Shown here: piece by piece, positions 8,608-17,154 of the stretch | Layout of the letters: the number at the start of each line of letters is the position of its first letter | How positions within the stretch are numbered: the stretch's first letter is position 1 | Source of the DNA: a virus | Virus record (IMG/VR): IMGVR_UViG_3300046323_000360 | Coordinates: 1-64,000 of that record | Strand: one strand, 5' to 3' | DNA: 64,000 nt | The notes under the pieces: generated by a model | The model's database searches: none | Seen by the model: only the letters and a program-made list of their open reading frames with translations | Told to the model about the DNA's origin: nothing | Position numbers and translations under genes: made by a program

Positions 8608-9181
8608 ATGAGCTGCGCATCCTCTCTAGATTAGAAGTAATTGCCAAAGAATACTCTGGAGATATTTCTGGCATTGCTGAAAGTTTAGCCATAATTTCTA
8701 TGCTCTCATCGCGCCTACCAACCCACCAGGCAGCGACTGCTTTCTGAAATAGTAGAGAGTAGTCACCGGGATAATCTACGTGTATGGGTAAGGTATTTTC
8801 TTTATTAATGAACTCTAAACCTAGAGAGGCAAAAGTGTAAGCTTCCTGCCAATTACCAGAACGCTCGTGAAACCGAGACATTAGTAGATATGCCTCTGGC
8901 CGATTAGGGATATACGCCAATGCCTGAAGCAATACATTACTTACAGTTATTTGCCTATTTTTCTGACCTTCGATACATAAAGAAATTCTAAGCAAAGCTG
9001 AATAAACGGTTAAAGGTCTACTGTTGTAGCCATACTCAGCTGCTCGAAGATAGAAAGACACAGCAGAAGCTGTCTGACCAAGCTTCTCATACTCTGTTGC
9101 TATGACTAAATTCTTGTCAGGGTTTAGTGGATCAACAGAAGCATTAACAACTAATCTTTCAATAATTTCATTAGAACTCAT
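8594..9181 (-). CDS. TPR-like repeat protein
   Basis: The 195-residue protein shows helical hairpins with TPR spacing, for example around EKLGQTASAVSFYLRAAEYG and the segment RPEAYLLMSRFHERSGNWQ. Similar repeats are fused or adjacent to glycosyltransferases. It overlaps the genes on both sides (11 bases upstream, 14 downstream), so the three are translated together. It probably acts as a scaffold for the neighbouring sugar enzymes; the partner is not visible from sequence. Confidence 0.65.
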   Translation of the reverse strand: MSSNEIIERLVVNASVDPLNPDKNLVIATEYEKLGQTASAVSFYLRAAEYGYNSRPLTVYSALLRISLCIEGQKNRQITVSNVLLQALAYIPNRPEAYLLMSRFHERSGNWQEAYTFASLGLEFINKENTLPIHVDYPGDYSLLFQKAVAAWWVGRRDESIEIMAKLSAMPEISPEYSLAITSNLERMRSSYASI

Positions 9182-10181
9182 AAGTCAGAGCCTCCATAAT
9201 CAAATCTTCAACTACAGCTTTTGGAGTGCGTAGAATAAACGCTGCGTTATCCTGGAAGCCAAAACTAATTAATAGATCATCGCCGTACTTAGCAGCTCCA
9301 GCAACAAACTCAATCTTGGCATCTAAAAAACTAAATGCTTTTGGAGATAGTCCAACCATATTGAACTGTTCATCCCACACAACTAAGCGGTGACGATATA
9401 GACCATCTTTCTGATCTAGGTAGTTCTTAGACAAGAATACCTCATGCGTGATGGCAATATATACATTCCCCCACTTAACTACCTGAGACCCACCCCTTTG
9501 ATCATTTGGAACCTGAGCAGTCTGTACAACTGATACCTGTTCGCAACGAGCAGGTAGATCCGGGTAAGTTCTAACTACTTCAGTTGGAGATGTCCACTTT
9601 ACAAAGTGATACGGCTGATCAAGAATAGGCATCCAGTTCTTCTCGCAATAAGAGCCATCTCCTAGAGGAGCAGGAATACGAATTCTTGATATTTCTTTTG
9701 CAGTTCCAGACACATTATCGAACTCAATCTCGCTGAGTTCCATACGACCTTCGCCGCTAGGTTTAGTGTCACGACGCACGCCAATAATGTAGTACTTATC
9801 TTCCCATTTTACTAGGCGGCAATCTTCTTCTCCAGTAAATTCCCACACTGGAGGGGTATCTAACTTAGAAGTATCAACTAGGGCGTAGTCCGTGATAGAA
9901 AGGTTCTCGTCTAGTCTGCAGATGTAGTTAGTTGTACGGAGAGCCTGGTCTTGCTCCGGGTGAAGATAAGAAAGCGGGCCCCAGCGACTAGGGAATCTTT
10001 GACTATTCTCTGAGTGATATAAGGTGTAATTTACGTGACGTAGGTTTACAAGAATTGAACCATCATCATCTACAAATACGGAAGGGTTCATCAACCCAGT
10101 ACCAGATGTAAGACCCTCGGAAAGAACTAGAGGTGCTAATTTACCGCCATATTGAACGGCTTTCTGAACAAGATTAACCAT
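9171..10181 (-). CDS. GH43/GH130-like five-bladed beta-propeller protein
   Basis: The 336-residue product has blade-type signatures: MNPSVFVDDDGSILVNLRHV near residue 32, EFTGEEDCRLVKWEDKYYI around residue 115, and AGAAKYGDDLLISFGF near the C-terminus. The EEDCR stretch is placed like the EDPR motif of GH130 phosphorylases. Such folds act on mannosides or other sugars, but I cannot assign the catalytic acid with confidence, so hydrolase, phosphorylase or an inactive lectin-like role are all possible. A -10 element lies six bases before the ATG, suggesting a leaderless transcript. Confidence 0.6.
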   Translation of the reverse strand: MVNLVQKAVQYGGKLAPLVLSEGLTSGTGLMNPSVFVDDDGSILVNLRHVNYTLYHSENSQRFPSRWGPLSYLHPEQDQALRTTNYICRLDENLSITDYALVDTSKLDTPPVWEFTGEEDCRLVKWEDKYYIIGVRRDTKPSGEGRMELSEIEFDNVSGTAKEISRIRIPAPLGDGSYCEKNWMPILDQPYHFVKWTSPTEVVRTYPDLPARCEQVSVVQTAQVPNDQRGGSQVVKWGNVYIAITHEVFLSKNYLDQKDGLYRHRLVVWDEQFNMVGLSPKAFSFLDAKIEFVAGAAKYGDDLLISFGFQDNAAFILRTPKAVVEDLIMEALTYEF

Positions 10182-10187
10182 TCAATA

Positions 10188-10193
10188 AGTATA
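10188..10193 (-). promoter_or_regulatory. Extended -10 promoter for the glycosidase-like gene
   Basis: On the minus strand TGGTATACT (extended -10) ends six bases before the ATG at 10181. TTGACC lies upstream, but at 20 bp rather than 17. If used, transcription would start at or within a base or two of the start codon, giving a leaderless mRNA. The rest of 10182-10368 shows no gene. Confidence 0.45.
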
Positions 10194-10368
10194 CCAACTA
10201 CATACTATTTTTTGGTCAAACTATGAGTAGTCTCACACTCTCTAGCTAGCGATGGTACTACATAAAATATGTTACATGTACTGCAAGTATGACTGCTAGA
10301 GATTGTATTTTGCACTTATGACCTATCGATGTCTGTTTGGACTCCGTAGTCAATTATCCCACAGCTAT

Positions 10369-11127
10369 CTAGTCATTATTTTGAACTTTATTAGCTATTT
10401 CTTGCTTTAGCAGTAATGATGCAGCCATAGAACCAGCAAAAGTATAGTCGCCAATATGAGTAATACGAATCCATGGAGCTACCCAGATATCATTACCTAG
10501 TTTTCTCCACATATCGCAGAAGTTATAGTCTTCAGACAGTAAGACACTATATTTTTCATCAATTGAAGTTGTAAAGTACTCTACAATGTCAACACCCATT
10601 TGGTTACTATTAATAGTATTACCTTTATATGTTTTACATAGTGGCTTAAGTTTTTCAAAAACGTGACGTTTTATTGCAACTAATCCAGTACCTACTGCTC
10701 TAACTTTAAAAGGCTCGTTCAAACGAATATCAGCCGACTCTTCTAAAGTATTTATTGCATAAAATCCAGTATACAATTCTAGATTTTCTTTACCAGCTAA
10801 AGCAGCTTGGCGTACTTCTTCCCAGTTAATTGCTTTCATAGGGGGAATAGCACCAATAATATCTTTATCTGATTCAAGCATTTTAATGATATCTTCTGCT
10901 ACAAATCCATGATCAGCATCGATGAATAGGAGCACATCAAAATCGGTTTCAAGAAATGAATGTGTAAGCGTATTTCTTGCCCTAGTTATGAGGCTTTCAT
11001 TGGAAATAGTGCCTACAGTAGATTGATGTCCCAATCTAGCTAGCTCTAGTATTAAATTTTGTATACCTATCATGTAGGCAGATTTAGCATTTCCACCGTA
11101 CATCGGAGTGGCAATAAAAACTTTCAT
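10369..11127 (-). CDS. GT-A-fold glycosyltransferase
   Basis: I moved the start to the internal ATG at 11127 (252 residues): MKVFIATPMYGG is the usual N-terminal strand of this family, and the 18 residues upstream would overlap the primase gene. LLFIDADHGF contains the DxD motif (D70, D72) that binds the divalent metal and sugar nucleotide. Residues 40-55 (TISNESLITRARN) carry the NxLxxxR pattern of GT2-like phage enzymes. With the FkbM and GH-like genes downstream it forms a glycan module. The acceptor (virion protein, DNA or host envelope) is unknown. Confidence 0.7.
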   Translation of the reverse strand: MKVFIATPMYGGNAKSAYMIGIQNLILELARLGHQSTVGTISNESLITRARNTLTHSFLETDFDVLLFIDADHGFVAEDIIKMLESDKDIIGAIPPMKAINWEEVRQAALAGKENLELYTGFYAINTLEESADIRLNEPFKVRAVGTGLVAIKRHVFEKLKPLCKTYKGNTINSNQMGVDIVEYFTTSIDEKYSVLLSEDYNFCDMWRKLGNDIWVAPWIRITHIGDYTFAGSMAASLLLKQEIANKVQNND

Positions 11128-11134
11128 ACAAAAA

Positions 11135-11140
11135 AGTATA
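11135..11140 (-). promoter_or_regulatory. Candidate -10 element for a leaderless glycosyltransferase mRNA
   Basis: TATACT on the minus strand ends seven bases before ATG 11127. It lies within the last codons of the primase gene region and has no clear -35. The placement matches the elements upstream of 10181 and 17154. Confidence 0.4.
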
Positions 11141-13741
11141 CTAGAAATTCCTAGCAAAACGGTTGATAGTGTTCCAATCAACTTCCGAACTCTCTACTGC
11201 GCGTGGCATCAAAGAGAACCCTTGAATAGTTGCACGTGAACCCTGACCATCAATTTGAAGACCACGGTCAGAGAGCTTACGCTGGAATGCAATCTGAGTC
11301 ATAGCACGCTCACCGCGTTCTTCACTCCAAGCACGATAGATAGAATATAGAGCCTTAACACTTAGGGCTGCACCCTCAGATTGATTGGTTTCTTCTTCTA
11401 GGAATGTTCCGATGCGGTCTTCATTCTTACGATAGATATCAGATGCTTCACGAACAGCAGAGCACCAACCAAGAGGATCACGAGCACTAGAGTTTAGATA
11501 CTTGATTGCACCTTCCACAGCCCACGCTAGAACAGCTGGAAGGCCACCCTCTGGGTCAACCAGATAAGCCTTCAAATCTGGGTCCGGCTTTTCAGCTACA
11601 TTAGACCAAGGAATTGGACGTAGACGACGCCACATAGCATCATCGTTAATGATAGGGCGGTGGTTTGTTGTAATCCAAAGCTTACCTTGAGCCCTAAAGC
11701 TAAATGGTTCTCCACCCGGATTACGTCCGTTTAGAGTGGATGAACCAGTAAGAGCCTTAACCTGATTTTCATTAATACGCTCAGATTCTGGAAGCTCGTC
11801 CACCCAGATCATACGCTTACCACGAAGCGAAGCCATGTAGTATTCACTTGAAGACTTTACAACTCCACTACTATTAGCAGCCAACTCCTGAGACGGCAAC
11901 GTTCCTGCATACTGTTCAGATCCGAGAGCTTCAAAGATAGTCTCAACAAATGTGTTCTTACCAGAACCTGCTGGACCATAGACAAGGAATAGGACATCCT
12001 GATTACTCAGACCAGTAAGTGTGTAGCCAACCGCACGCTGAATCCACTCTTGAAGTTCTTTATCTCCACCGGTAGCAAAGTCAATGAATTCAGACCAACG
12101 GATATTACGGACACCTGGACTATAGCTGACAGGGGTACGTTTTGTAATATATAGCTCTGGCTTACCTTGAAGAAGTTCTCCAGTGCGCAGATCAATCACA
12201 CCGTTATTCACGCCCAGAAGATGAGCATCCCCATCCCAACGTTCAATCGGTGCTTGGATGCGGGGATCCGAGTTAGCGCTCTTAATGGTATTGCCAATAC
12301 GAGTATTTGACTTAGCCTGGTTAGCCCATTTAATCAAATCAATCTTTACTTGCTGCTCATCTTCAGCGTAGTTAGCGACCTCACTTGCAATTACGGGAGC
12401 AATGCGCTTAGCAAGTTCCTGCATTTCCAGGCTCTCTTGGTCAGGCTTCCAATAAGTGCCGTCCCAGTGGAACCAACCTAGATTTGGGGTATAACGAATA
12501 GCAGAGCCATAAGTATCTACGAGGCGACGACCATTACCTACATCAGTAAGCGAACGACGACCTGGAGTTCCACCATCATCTTCGCTAACTGCGTCAACAT
12601 CTTTTGGTAGATCTAGATTTCCATTGCTAACTGCATTGGATATAGATACACCACTCTCAACGAGACGAGTAATTGCATTAGCGACTCGGCCACTCTGAGC
12701 TTGTTGCTGCATTGCAGCAGTGGTTTCTTCCTGAGATTGCTGAGCCCAACGCTGACCTTGCTCCCATTCGCTGAGACCGCCCCACATGCGATCAGTCTTA
12801 GGGTTTTCAGCAACAAAATCCAGAGCACGGGTAGTGTGCATCATCAGAGAGTTTGGACCTTCTACCTCCATAGGAGGGCGAACCATTTCGTGGTTGAAGC
12901 GAAGCATTAGAGACTCAACAGCTAGGCGACCCTTAGAGTCAGTACCAAACTTATTTGCTAGAGCACAGGCAAGCTGATAGATACCAACAGCTCGATTACC
13001 CTCTTCAATACCCTCGTCAAGAATTTTATCTACGTCTACTTTTTCACCAGCAAACTCTAGATCAGATAACCAATCCCATTCGCCATTAGATAAGCTTGCA
13101 GTCTTGCGAGAACGCTTGCGTAGGGCAGCAAGGAGTTCTTCTGGGGCTTCAGCCATCTCCATCTCCCATGGAGCATGCCCAGGCTTCCAGTCATAGGTAG
13201 TACCAGAGAAGTGGCGAGACGGAGCAATAAGCACATAACCGTTGTGCTTGATATCGATGCCCTTCATACCCTCGCTAGAGAGATTTCCGAGAAGCTTTTC
13301 TGAAGGATCTACTTTGTAATAGAGGTGGCGTCCGCGTGTTACCTTACCGCCAGAAGAGTACTCTCCGGTCTGGGCCTCAACTGTAGGAGGTAGTGCACCC
13401 TGTACACGCTCTTCAAATTTGATAAATGACTCGTCTCCACCAGAGCGAGGATCAATATCAATAACTAAAAATCCAGATGGCTGACAAAAAACACCAATGT
13501 TGTAGTCCGGGTTTTGAGTCCACCACTGCTCTACTTTGGAATCATCGCTAGTAGCTTCAGAGTTCCAAGCGTTTACCGCAGGGTGCTTACCAACATCTTT
13601 AGGTTCCTTGTGTGGACCATTGCAGGTACAGCGACCACCATCAATAATTCCCTGACAAGGCATGACTTTCCAGCCCTGATTGGCATACCACACGGCTGCC
13701 CTACCGAGCTTGCCATTTCCTGCTGTCTCCCAAGCTGCCAT
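11141..13741 (-). CDS. Prim-pol / D5-like SF3 helicase replication protein
   Basis: The 866-residue protein has an N-terminal bifunctional primase-polymerase domain (residues ~12-205): GWKVMPC, GKHPAVNAW, the catalytic VIDIDPR (D95, D97) and GRHLYYKV. The C-terminal half is a P4/D5-type superfamily 3 helicase with Walker A GPAGSGKNTF near residue 587, Walker B RMIWVDELPE and the downstream ITTNHRP sensor motif. The Walker A has GKN in place of the usual GKS/GKT. It probably primes and unwinds the phage origin. ATG 13741 follows TTGAGGTGA, a good ribosome site. The gene is divergent from the membrane protein gene at 13953. Confidence 0.88.
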   Translation of the reverse strand: MAAWETAGNGKLGRAAVWYANQGWKVMPCQGIIDGGRCTCNGPHKEPKDVGKHPAVNAWNSEATSDDSKVEQWWTQNPDYNIGVFCQPSGFLVIDIDPRSGGDESFIKFEERVQGALPPTVEAQTGEYSSGGKVTRGRHLYYKVDPSEKLLGNLSSEGMKGIDIKHNGYVLIAPSRHFSGTTYDWKPGHAPWEMEMAEAPEELLAALRKRSRKTASLSNGEWDWLSDLEFAGEKVDVDKILDEGIEEGNRAVGIYQLACALANKFGTDSKGRLAVESLMLRFNHEMVRPPMEVEGPNSLMMHTTRALDFVAENPKTDRMWGGLSEWEQGQRWAQQSQEETTAAMQQQAQSGRVANAITRLVESGVSISNAVSNGNLDLPKDVDAVSEDDGGTPGRRSLTDVGNGRRLVDTYGSAIRYTPNLGWFHWDGTYWKPDQESLEMQELAKRIAPVIASEVANYAEDEQQVKIDLIKWANQAKSNTRIGNTIKSANSDPRIQAPIERWDGDAHLLGVNNGVIDLRTGELLQGKPELYITKRTPVSYSPGVRNIRWSEFIDFATGGDKELQEWIQRAVGYTLTGLSNQDVLFLVYGPAGSGKNTFVETIFEALGSEQYAGTLPSQELAANSSGVVKSSSEYYMASLRGKRMIWVDELPESERINENQVKALTGSSTLNGRNPGGEPFSFRAQGKLWITTNHRPIINDDAMWRRLRPIPWSNVAEKPDPDLKAYLVDPEGGLPAVLAWAVEGAIKYLNSSARDPLGWCSAVREASDIYRKNEDRIGTFLEEETNQSEGAALSVKALYSIYRAWSEERGERAMTQIAFQRKLSDRGLQIDGQGSRATIQGFSLMPRAVESSEVDWNTINRFARNF

Positions 13742-13952
13742 TACGGGGTCACCTCAACGTCATTCATAAAACTCTCCACATGCCTATAGACGACCAGCAT
13801 ACATAAAAATGCCTGGACGTGCAAATTTAACTCAAAATTTGAACTATTCATCCAAGCCAGAGCTAACGGCTAGTCACAATAGGATTCCCTATTTATAGGG
13901 TAAAATATTAGAAAGCAAACCTAACTACTTCCCGTAAAGAATATTATAGAGC
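13742..13952. promoter_or_regulatory. Divergent control region between primase and membrane protein genes
   Basis: No gene fits here. On plus, TATTAT at 13942-13947 ends five bases before ATG 13953, suggesting a leaderless start. On minus, a weak pair TTGCAC/TATGCT with 17-bp spacing precedes the primase gene. A perfect palindrome lies at 13887-13900. Confidence 0.4.
13887..13900. repeat. Operator-like palindrome
   Basis: CCCTAT-TT-ATAGGG is a perfect 6-bp inverted repeat in the divergent intergenic region, immediately followed by TAAAAT. Its size and place fit a repressor or activator site controlling one or both divergent genes. No protein in the window can be assigned to it. Confidence 0.4.
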
Positions 13953-14285
13953 ATGCCAGCAGACCTCATTCTCACAATCGCCGCAGTTATAACAGCAGTT
14001 GGCGTAATAATTGCAGCACTAGCTGCCATATATAGATTCGTAAAAAAAATTAGCGACTCTATTGGTGTAGATAGTAAGGGTAGAACTCTTGCAGAACGTC
14101 TTGACCGAGTAGAGCACCAGCTATGGGAAAACGGCGGAAGCTCGTTAGCGGATCGTGTAAACCTAATAAATGACCAAACCATAAAGACAGCAACTGAAGT
14201 AGACTTTATAAAGACAATACTAATAAATTCCAATACTTCACAGGTAGAAGTAGTCAAGAAAACAAGAGTGAGAAAAGCTAGCTAA
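13953..14285 (+). CDS. Single-pass membrane protein with coiled-coil tail
   Basis: The 110-residue product has one strong transmembrane helix at residues ~5-27 (rich in I, A, V), then a basic stop-transfer segment (RFVKKI) and a charged helical domain with heptad-like hydrophobics. Its topology resembles small class III-like holins or phage membrane anchors, but it lies far from the lysis genes, beside replication genes. A membrane anchor for replication or a superinfection-exclusion factor are alternatives. No family is recognised. Confidence 0.55.
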   Translation: MPADLILTIAAVITAVGVIIAALAAIYRFVKKISDSIGVDSKGRTLAERLDRVEHQLWENGGSSLADRVNLINDQTIKTATEVDFIKTILINSNTSQVEVVKKTRVRKAS

Positions 14286-14342
14286 CACTATAAATATGTA
14301 GTAGCATATTAAATGACGTATTGACATACTAAGGAGTTACCT

Positions 14343-14606
14343 ATGTCGCTCTCTGACAAATTGAAGTCCGCCCAGAGTGAAGCTGTAAACCAAGTCTGTG
14401 TACTAGGAAAGCTTCTATCAGGAAGTAAGCTGTCTAACTCAGATAAGCAAAACTTAATCAATATCTTAGACATCCCACTAGATAGCCCCTCTAGAGTCCC
14501 TAACGCCGAGCTAGGCAGGATTCTACGTGAAGAGGGGTATGATATTAGTAATAGCAGTATTGACCGTCATAGGCGCGGAGACTGCCGTTGTCGGGAGAGC
14601 AAATAA
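14343..14606 (+). CDS. Small helix-turn-helix DNA-binding protein
   Basis: ATG 14343 follows TAAGGAGTTACCT, a strong ribosome site. The C-terminal part of the 87-residue protein (NAELGRILREEGYDISNSSI, then DRHRRGDC) is an HTH resembling the winged/terminase-type motifs of small actinophage regulators. Three cysteines near the end lack clear spacing for a metal site. The next gene starts on the stop (TAATG), so it is coupled to the phosphoesterase. It may regulate the nearby divergent region, which is an inference from position. Confidence 0.6.
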   Translation: MSLSDKLKSAQSEAVNQVCVLGKLLSGSKLSNSDKQNLINILDIPLDSPSRVPNAELGRILREEGYDISNSSIDRHRRGDCRCRESK

Positions 14607-15805
14607 TGGGACTATCTGAAAAGCTAGAAAATCTAGCAAAAGCTGGAACTTCTGGTTCAGACATCAAGTCAATGAATATCCCGGAGGATTGGCGTCCTCG
14701 TATGGACGTTGATGATGCTAAAGGTGGCTTTGTAATATCTAAGCCACGTCCCTCTTCAGAAATCCCTGATGCTGCTGGTGTATTAGAGGAATTTGGACTA
14801 GACCCTCGCGAGTGGACCGTGGCTTCAATGCGTCGCGGTAAGTGGCAGAAATATGATGGCGAATTCCTAGAATCAGTACGAGTAAACCTTATACCAGCTG
14901 TAAATAACTATGGACAGCAGCTAGATGCCGAGAAGCTAATTGATGAAGTCAAGAAGTGGCGTCCAGAGCGTGGCATTAAGCAGCGTACCGGCAATGGGTC
15001 ATTTGTGGTCGCACCTAGCGATCAACAGATTGGTAAGAAGGCTCAGGGGCAGGGAACTCAGCAGACTACCAATAGGCTACTCTCTCTAACCGAGAAGGCA
15101 GTTCAGCGTTACGAAGGTCTATCCAAAATGGGGTTGAACCTGGGAACAATCACTCTTGCTCTCCCTGGTGACCACGTCGAGGGTAACGTCTCTCAGAATG
15201 GACGTCTACAGGGCCAAGCTGCATCTGATCTCGGAATTACAGAGCAAGTTCGTGTTGCTCGTCGTCTTTTGATGGCTCAGATTAAGTCTCTAGCTCCACT
15301 AGCCGAGAATATGATTGTTGCCGTTGTAAATGGAAACCACGATGAGGTAACTCGTCAGGTTGCTGCTGATCCAGCTGACGGTTGGAATGTTGAGATTGCT
15401 GCTGCAGTTCAAGATGCCTGTGCCGAGAACCCTGCTCTACAGCATGTTCAGTTTCGTTTTCCAGACAGTGGGCATCAGACTCTAGTAGTAAATGTGTGCG
15501 GAACCTACCTTGGACTATTCCACGGGCACCAGGGTGCAAAAGACCCTATGAAGTATTTGTCTGGTCAGGCTGCTGGACAGACTGCACTTGGTCTAGCAGA
15601 TGTTTGGTTATCCGGGCATTACCACAACTATCGTACAATGGATATTGGTAGTCGTTTCTGGGCACAGTGTCCAACAATTGACCCTGGCAGTGAGTGGTAC
15701 CGCGACTTTTCGGGTATGGAATCAAACCCTGGGCTATTGAATATGGTTATTGGTGCTGGATATGATCCACGCGAGTTTATTAGCGTATTGCCTGTAGATA
15801 AGTAA
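14606..15805 (+). CDS. Calcineurin-like metallophosphoesterase
   Basis: I chose ATG 14606, which overlaps the previous stop; a TTG at 14588 lies inside the upstream gene. The 399-residue product has family motifs in order: ALPGDHVEG (metal ligand Asp/His), VNGNHDE (the catalytic GNHD block) and WLSGHYHNYR (GHxH). The relatives are SbcD/Mre11-like or cyclic nucleotide phosphodiesterase-type enzymes. A conserved N-terminal region (residues ~25-90) with a DWRP segment is typical of actinophage homologues encoded after an HTH protein. The substrate is unknown; DNA ends or a nucleotide signal are possible. Confidence 0.8.
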   Translation: MGLSEKLENLAKAGTSGSDIKSMNIPEDWRPRMDVDDAKGGFVISKPRPSSEIPDAAGVLEEFGLDPREWTVASMRRGKWQKYDGEFLESVRVNLIPAVNNYGQQLDAEKLIDEVKKWRPERGIKQRTGNGSFVVAPSDQQIGKKAQGQGTQQTTNRLLSLTEKAVQRYEGLSKMGLNLGTITLALPGDHVEGNVSQNGRLQGQAASDLGITEQVRVARRLLMAQIKSLAPLAENMIVAVVNGNHDEVTRQVAADPADGWNVEIAAAVQDACAENPALQHVQFRFPDSGHQTLVVNVCGTYLGLFHGHQGAKDPMKYLSGQAAGQTALGLADVWLSGHYHNYRTMDIGSRFWAQCPTIDPGSEWYRDFSGMESNPGLLNMVIGAGYDPREFISVLPVDK

Positions 15806-15819
15806 AATTATTTTTTACT
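15801..15819. terminator. Bidirectional AT-rich terminator-like hairpin
   Basis: AGTAAAA-TTA-TTTTTTACT sits between the converging phosphoesterase and WhiB genes, overlapping both stop codons. It gives a short A/U stem with a T-run on plus, and the A/T pattern works in both directions. The stem has no GC pairs, so efficiency is doubtful. Confidence 0.4.
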
Positions 15820-16254
15820 CTGCTGAGCATGGTAGGCATCTACTGCATTTGCACTAGTTCTACTCTGCCAACTAAAGTTGCAGTCCAGACACTCTACAAC
15901 TCTCATGGTCGCCCATCTGCCTACAACTGGACGCTCTACGGTTTTTGTAACTAATTTACTAGTCTTGGCTCTACAGTACGGGCATAGAGGAAATCTTTTA
16001 TGCCGCATCTCCTGACCCTCCCAGTTTATTGAGAGAGTCCTACGTATCTTCTTATAGCTAAGCCCACCCCATACTCCCCAGGTTTGCTTGGACTCTAATG
16101 CCCACTTTAGACATTCTGCTCTAACAGGACATTCTTCGCATATGCTCAGTACTTTATTAACTTTTGAAGCTTTATTAGCAAAAAAGTCATTTATATGTTC
16201 AGAATTTTCTGGTTTACTGCACTCAGCGTCTTCGTGCCAATCTAGATTATCCAT
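15808..16254 (-). CDS. WhiB-family Fe-S regulator with added zinc ribbon
   Basis: Residues 1-75 match WhiB-like proteins: four cysteines C12, C39, C42 and C48 (CxxCx5C) for a 4Fe-4S cluster, and the GVWGG turn at residues 60-64. WhiB proteins are restricted to actinobacteria and their phages and bind sigma factor region 4. The product is longer than typical (148 residues): a C-terminal CPYC...CLDC set (C91, C94, C122, C125) looks like a zinc ribbon, which could add DNA binding. The next gene upstream stops on the start (TAATG). I infer control of host or phage promoters. Confidence 0.85.
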   Translation of the reverse strand: MDNLDWHEDAECSKPENSEHINDFFANKASKVNKVLSICEECPVRAECLKWALESKQTWGVWGGLSYKKIRRTLSINWEGQEMRHKRFPLCPYCRAKTSKLVTKTVERPVVGRWATMRVVECLDCNFSWQSRTSANAVDAYHAQQSKK

Positions 16255-16607
16255 TAAAAATCAGATACCTCTACAAAAGTAACTGGTCTAACTAGATTAA
16301 GCTCTACTTCATCACTGTTAAAACCACTACCATCAGATATCTCTGGATTTATTTCTTCCGGATCATCAAAATGTACTCCAATATATCCAGTAGTAATATT
16401 ACTATGACTAATCATTTGAAATCCCTGAGCCAGAGACAAGGCAATACCATCTCTCTGTAGTGAAGATGCTAGAGCTCTTCTGACTGTCTCATTTTCAAGA
16501 TCTACGTGTTCCTCTGTGTAATAAATAGCTACACTTCCACGCTCAAAGCTAGAGGTATCGCCTTCCCAGGTATACCAAAGTGACTCGCCAATTCTTGAAT
16601 CTTTCAT
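16254..16607 (-). CDS. Hypothetical protein coupled to the WhiB gene
   Basis: The 117-residue acidic protein shows alternating strand and helix patterns (SVAIYYTEEHVDLEN, TVRRALASSLQRDGI) but no motif I recognise. It is cotranslated with WhiB by a TAATG overlap, so a partner or coregulated function is likely. A TAGAAT -10-like element ends six bases before its ATG, another possible leaderless start. Confidence 0.5.
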   Translation of the reverse strand: MKDSRIGESLWYTWEGDTSSFERGSVAIYYTEEHVDLENETVRRALASSLQRDGIALSLAQGFQMISHSNITTGYIGVHFDDPEEINPEISDGSGFNSDEVELNLVRPVTFVEVSDF

Positions 16608-16613
16608 ATAAAG

Positions 16614-16619
16614 ATTCTA
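16614..16619 (-). promoter_or_regulatory. Candidate -10 element upstream of the WhiB pair
   Basis: TAGAAT on minus (five of six matches to TATAAT) ends six bases before the ATG at 16607. No convincing -35 is visible. Confidence 0.3.
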
Positions 16620-16665
16620 TATTGTAGTGTAGAAAAATTATTACTATATACCGTAAATTACAAAT

Positions 16666-17154
16666 TTACACGGGCCATACATAATCATACGTTTCTGGGC
16701 ATTTTCCAGAGTCCTCAGGCCATTTAAACTGCGAGTACCATTCGTAATCTTTATTAAGAAGTGCCATACGATGACTAGAAGCAATATTTTTAAAAGTTCC
16801 AGAGTTAGACATCCAAGCAGGTAACACGGCTGGGCCTGTAACTAAATCTAACTCATAGGCACGCATAATAGTTGCCTTAGCTTTATCACCAATAGTGGAC
16901 TTATAGCCGCGGCGCTTCCATTCGGTTACCATAGCTTGAATGTAGTTGTATAAGGTGACTTCGTGACCACGCCACATCTTTACAGCTGGATGATTTACCC
17001 AGCCTTTAGGAGTACGGTGCTCACCCTGAGGATCTAGCTCAAGTAGGGTCATTAGGATCTGCCAGCCTTCTAGGGCTTGCTTGTTGAGACGGGCACGATC
17101 TAGCGTGCGAGCAATGTCGTCAAAAGACGAAGTAAGCGGTACAAATGTTTGCAT
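16666..17154 (-). CDS. MSMEG_6728 / pyrimidine-dimer glycosylase-like family protein
   Basis: The 162-residue product matches the pattern of a small actinobacterial family: MQTFVPLTSSFDDIARTLD at the N-terminus, then RARLNKQALEGWQIL, GWVNHPAVKMWRGHE, SSHRMALLNKD and a final DYVWPV. From memory this family (MSMEG_6728-type) is sometimes annotated as related to pyrimidine dimer DNA glycosylases; I cannot confirm catalysis. Conserved His, Arg and Trp residues would fit a nucleic-acid enzyme. The gene has its own strong promoter and its start lies inside a long inverted repeat. Confidence 0.65.
   Translation of the reverse strand: MQTFVPLTSSFDDIARTLDRARLNKQALEGWQILMTLLELDPQGEHRTPKGWVNHPAVKMWRGHEVTLYNYIQAMVTEWKRRGYKSTIGDKAKATIMRAYELDLVTGPAVLPAWMSNSGTFKNIASSHRMALLNKDYEWYSQFKWPEDSGKCPETYDYVWPV

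Noticed and set aside
10369-11181. Longer N-terminus of the glycosyltransferase starting at 11181
   Set aside because: It would overlap the primase gene and add an unrelated 18-residue stretch; the family N-terminus MKVFIATPMYGG begins at 11127 with a -10 element just upstream.
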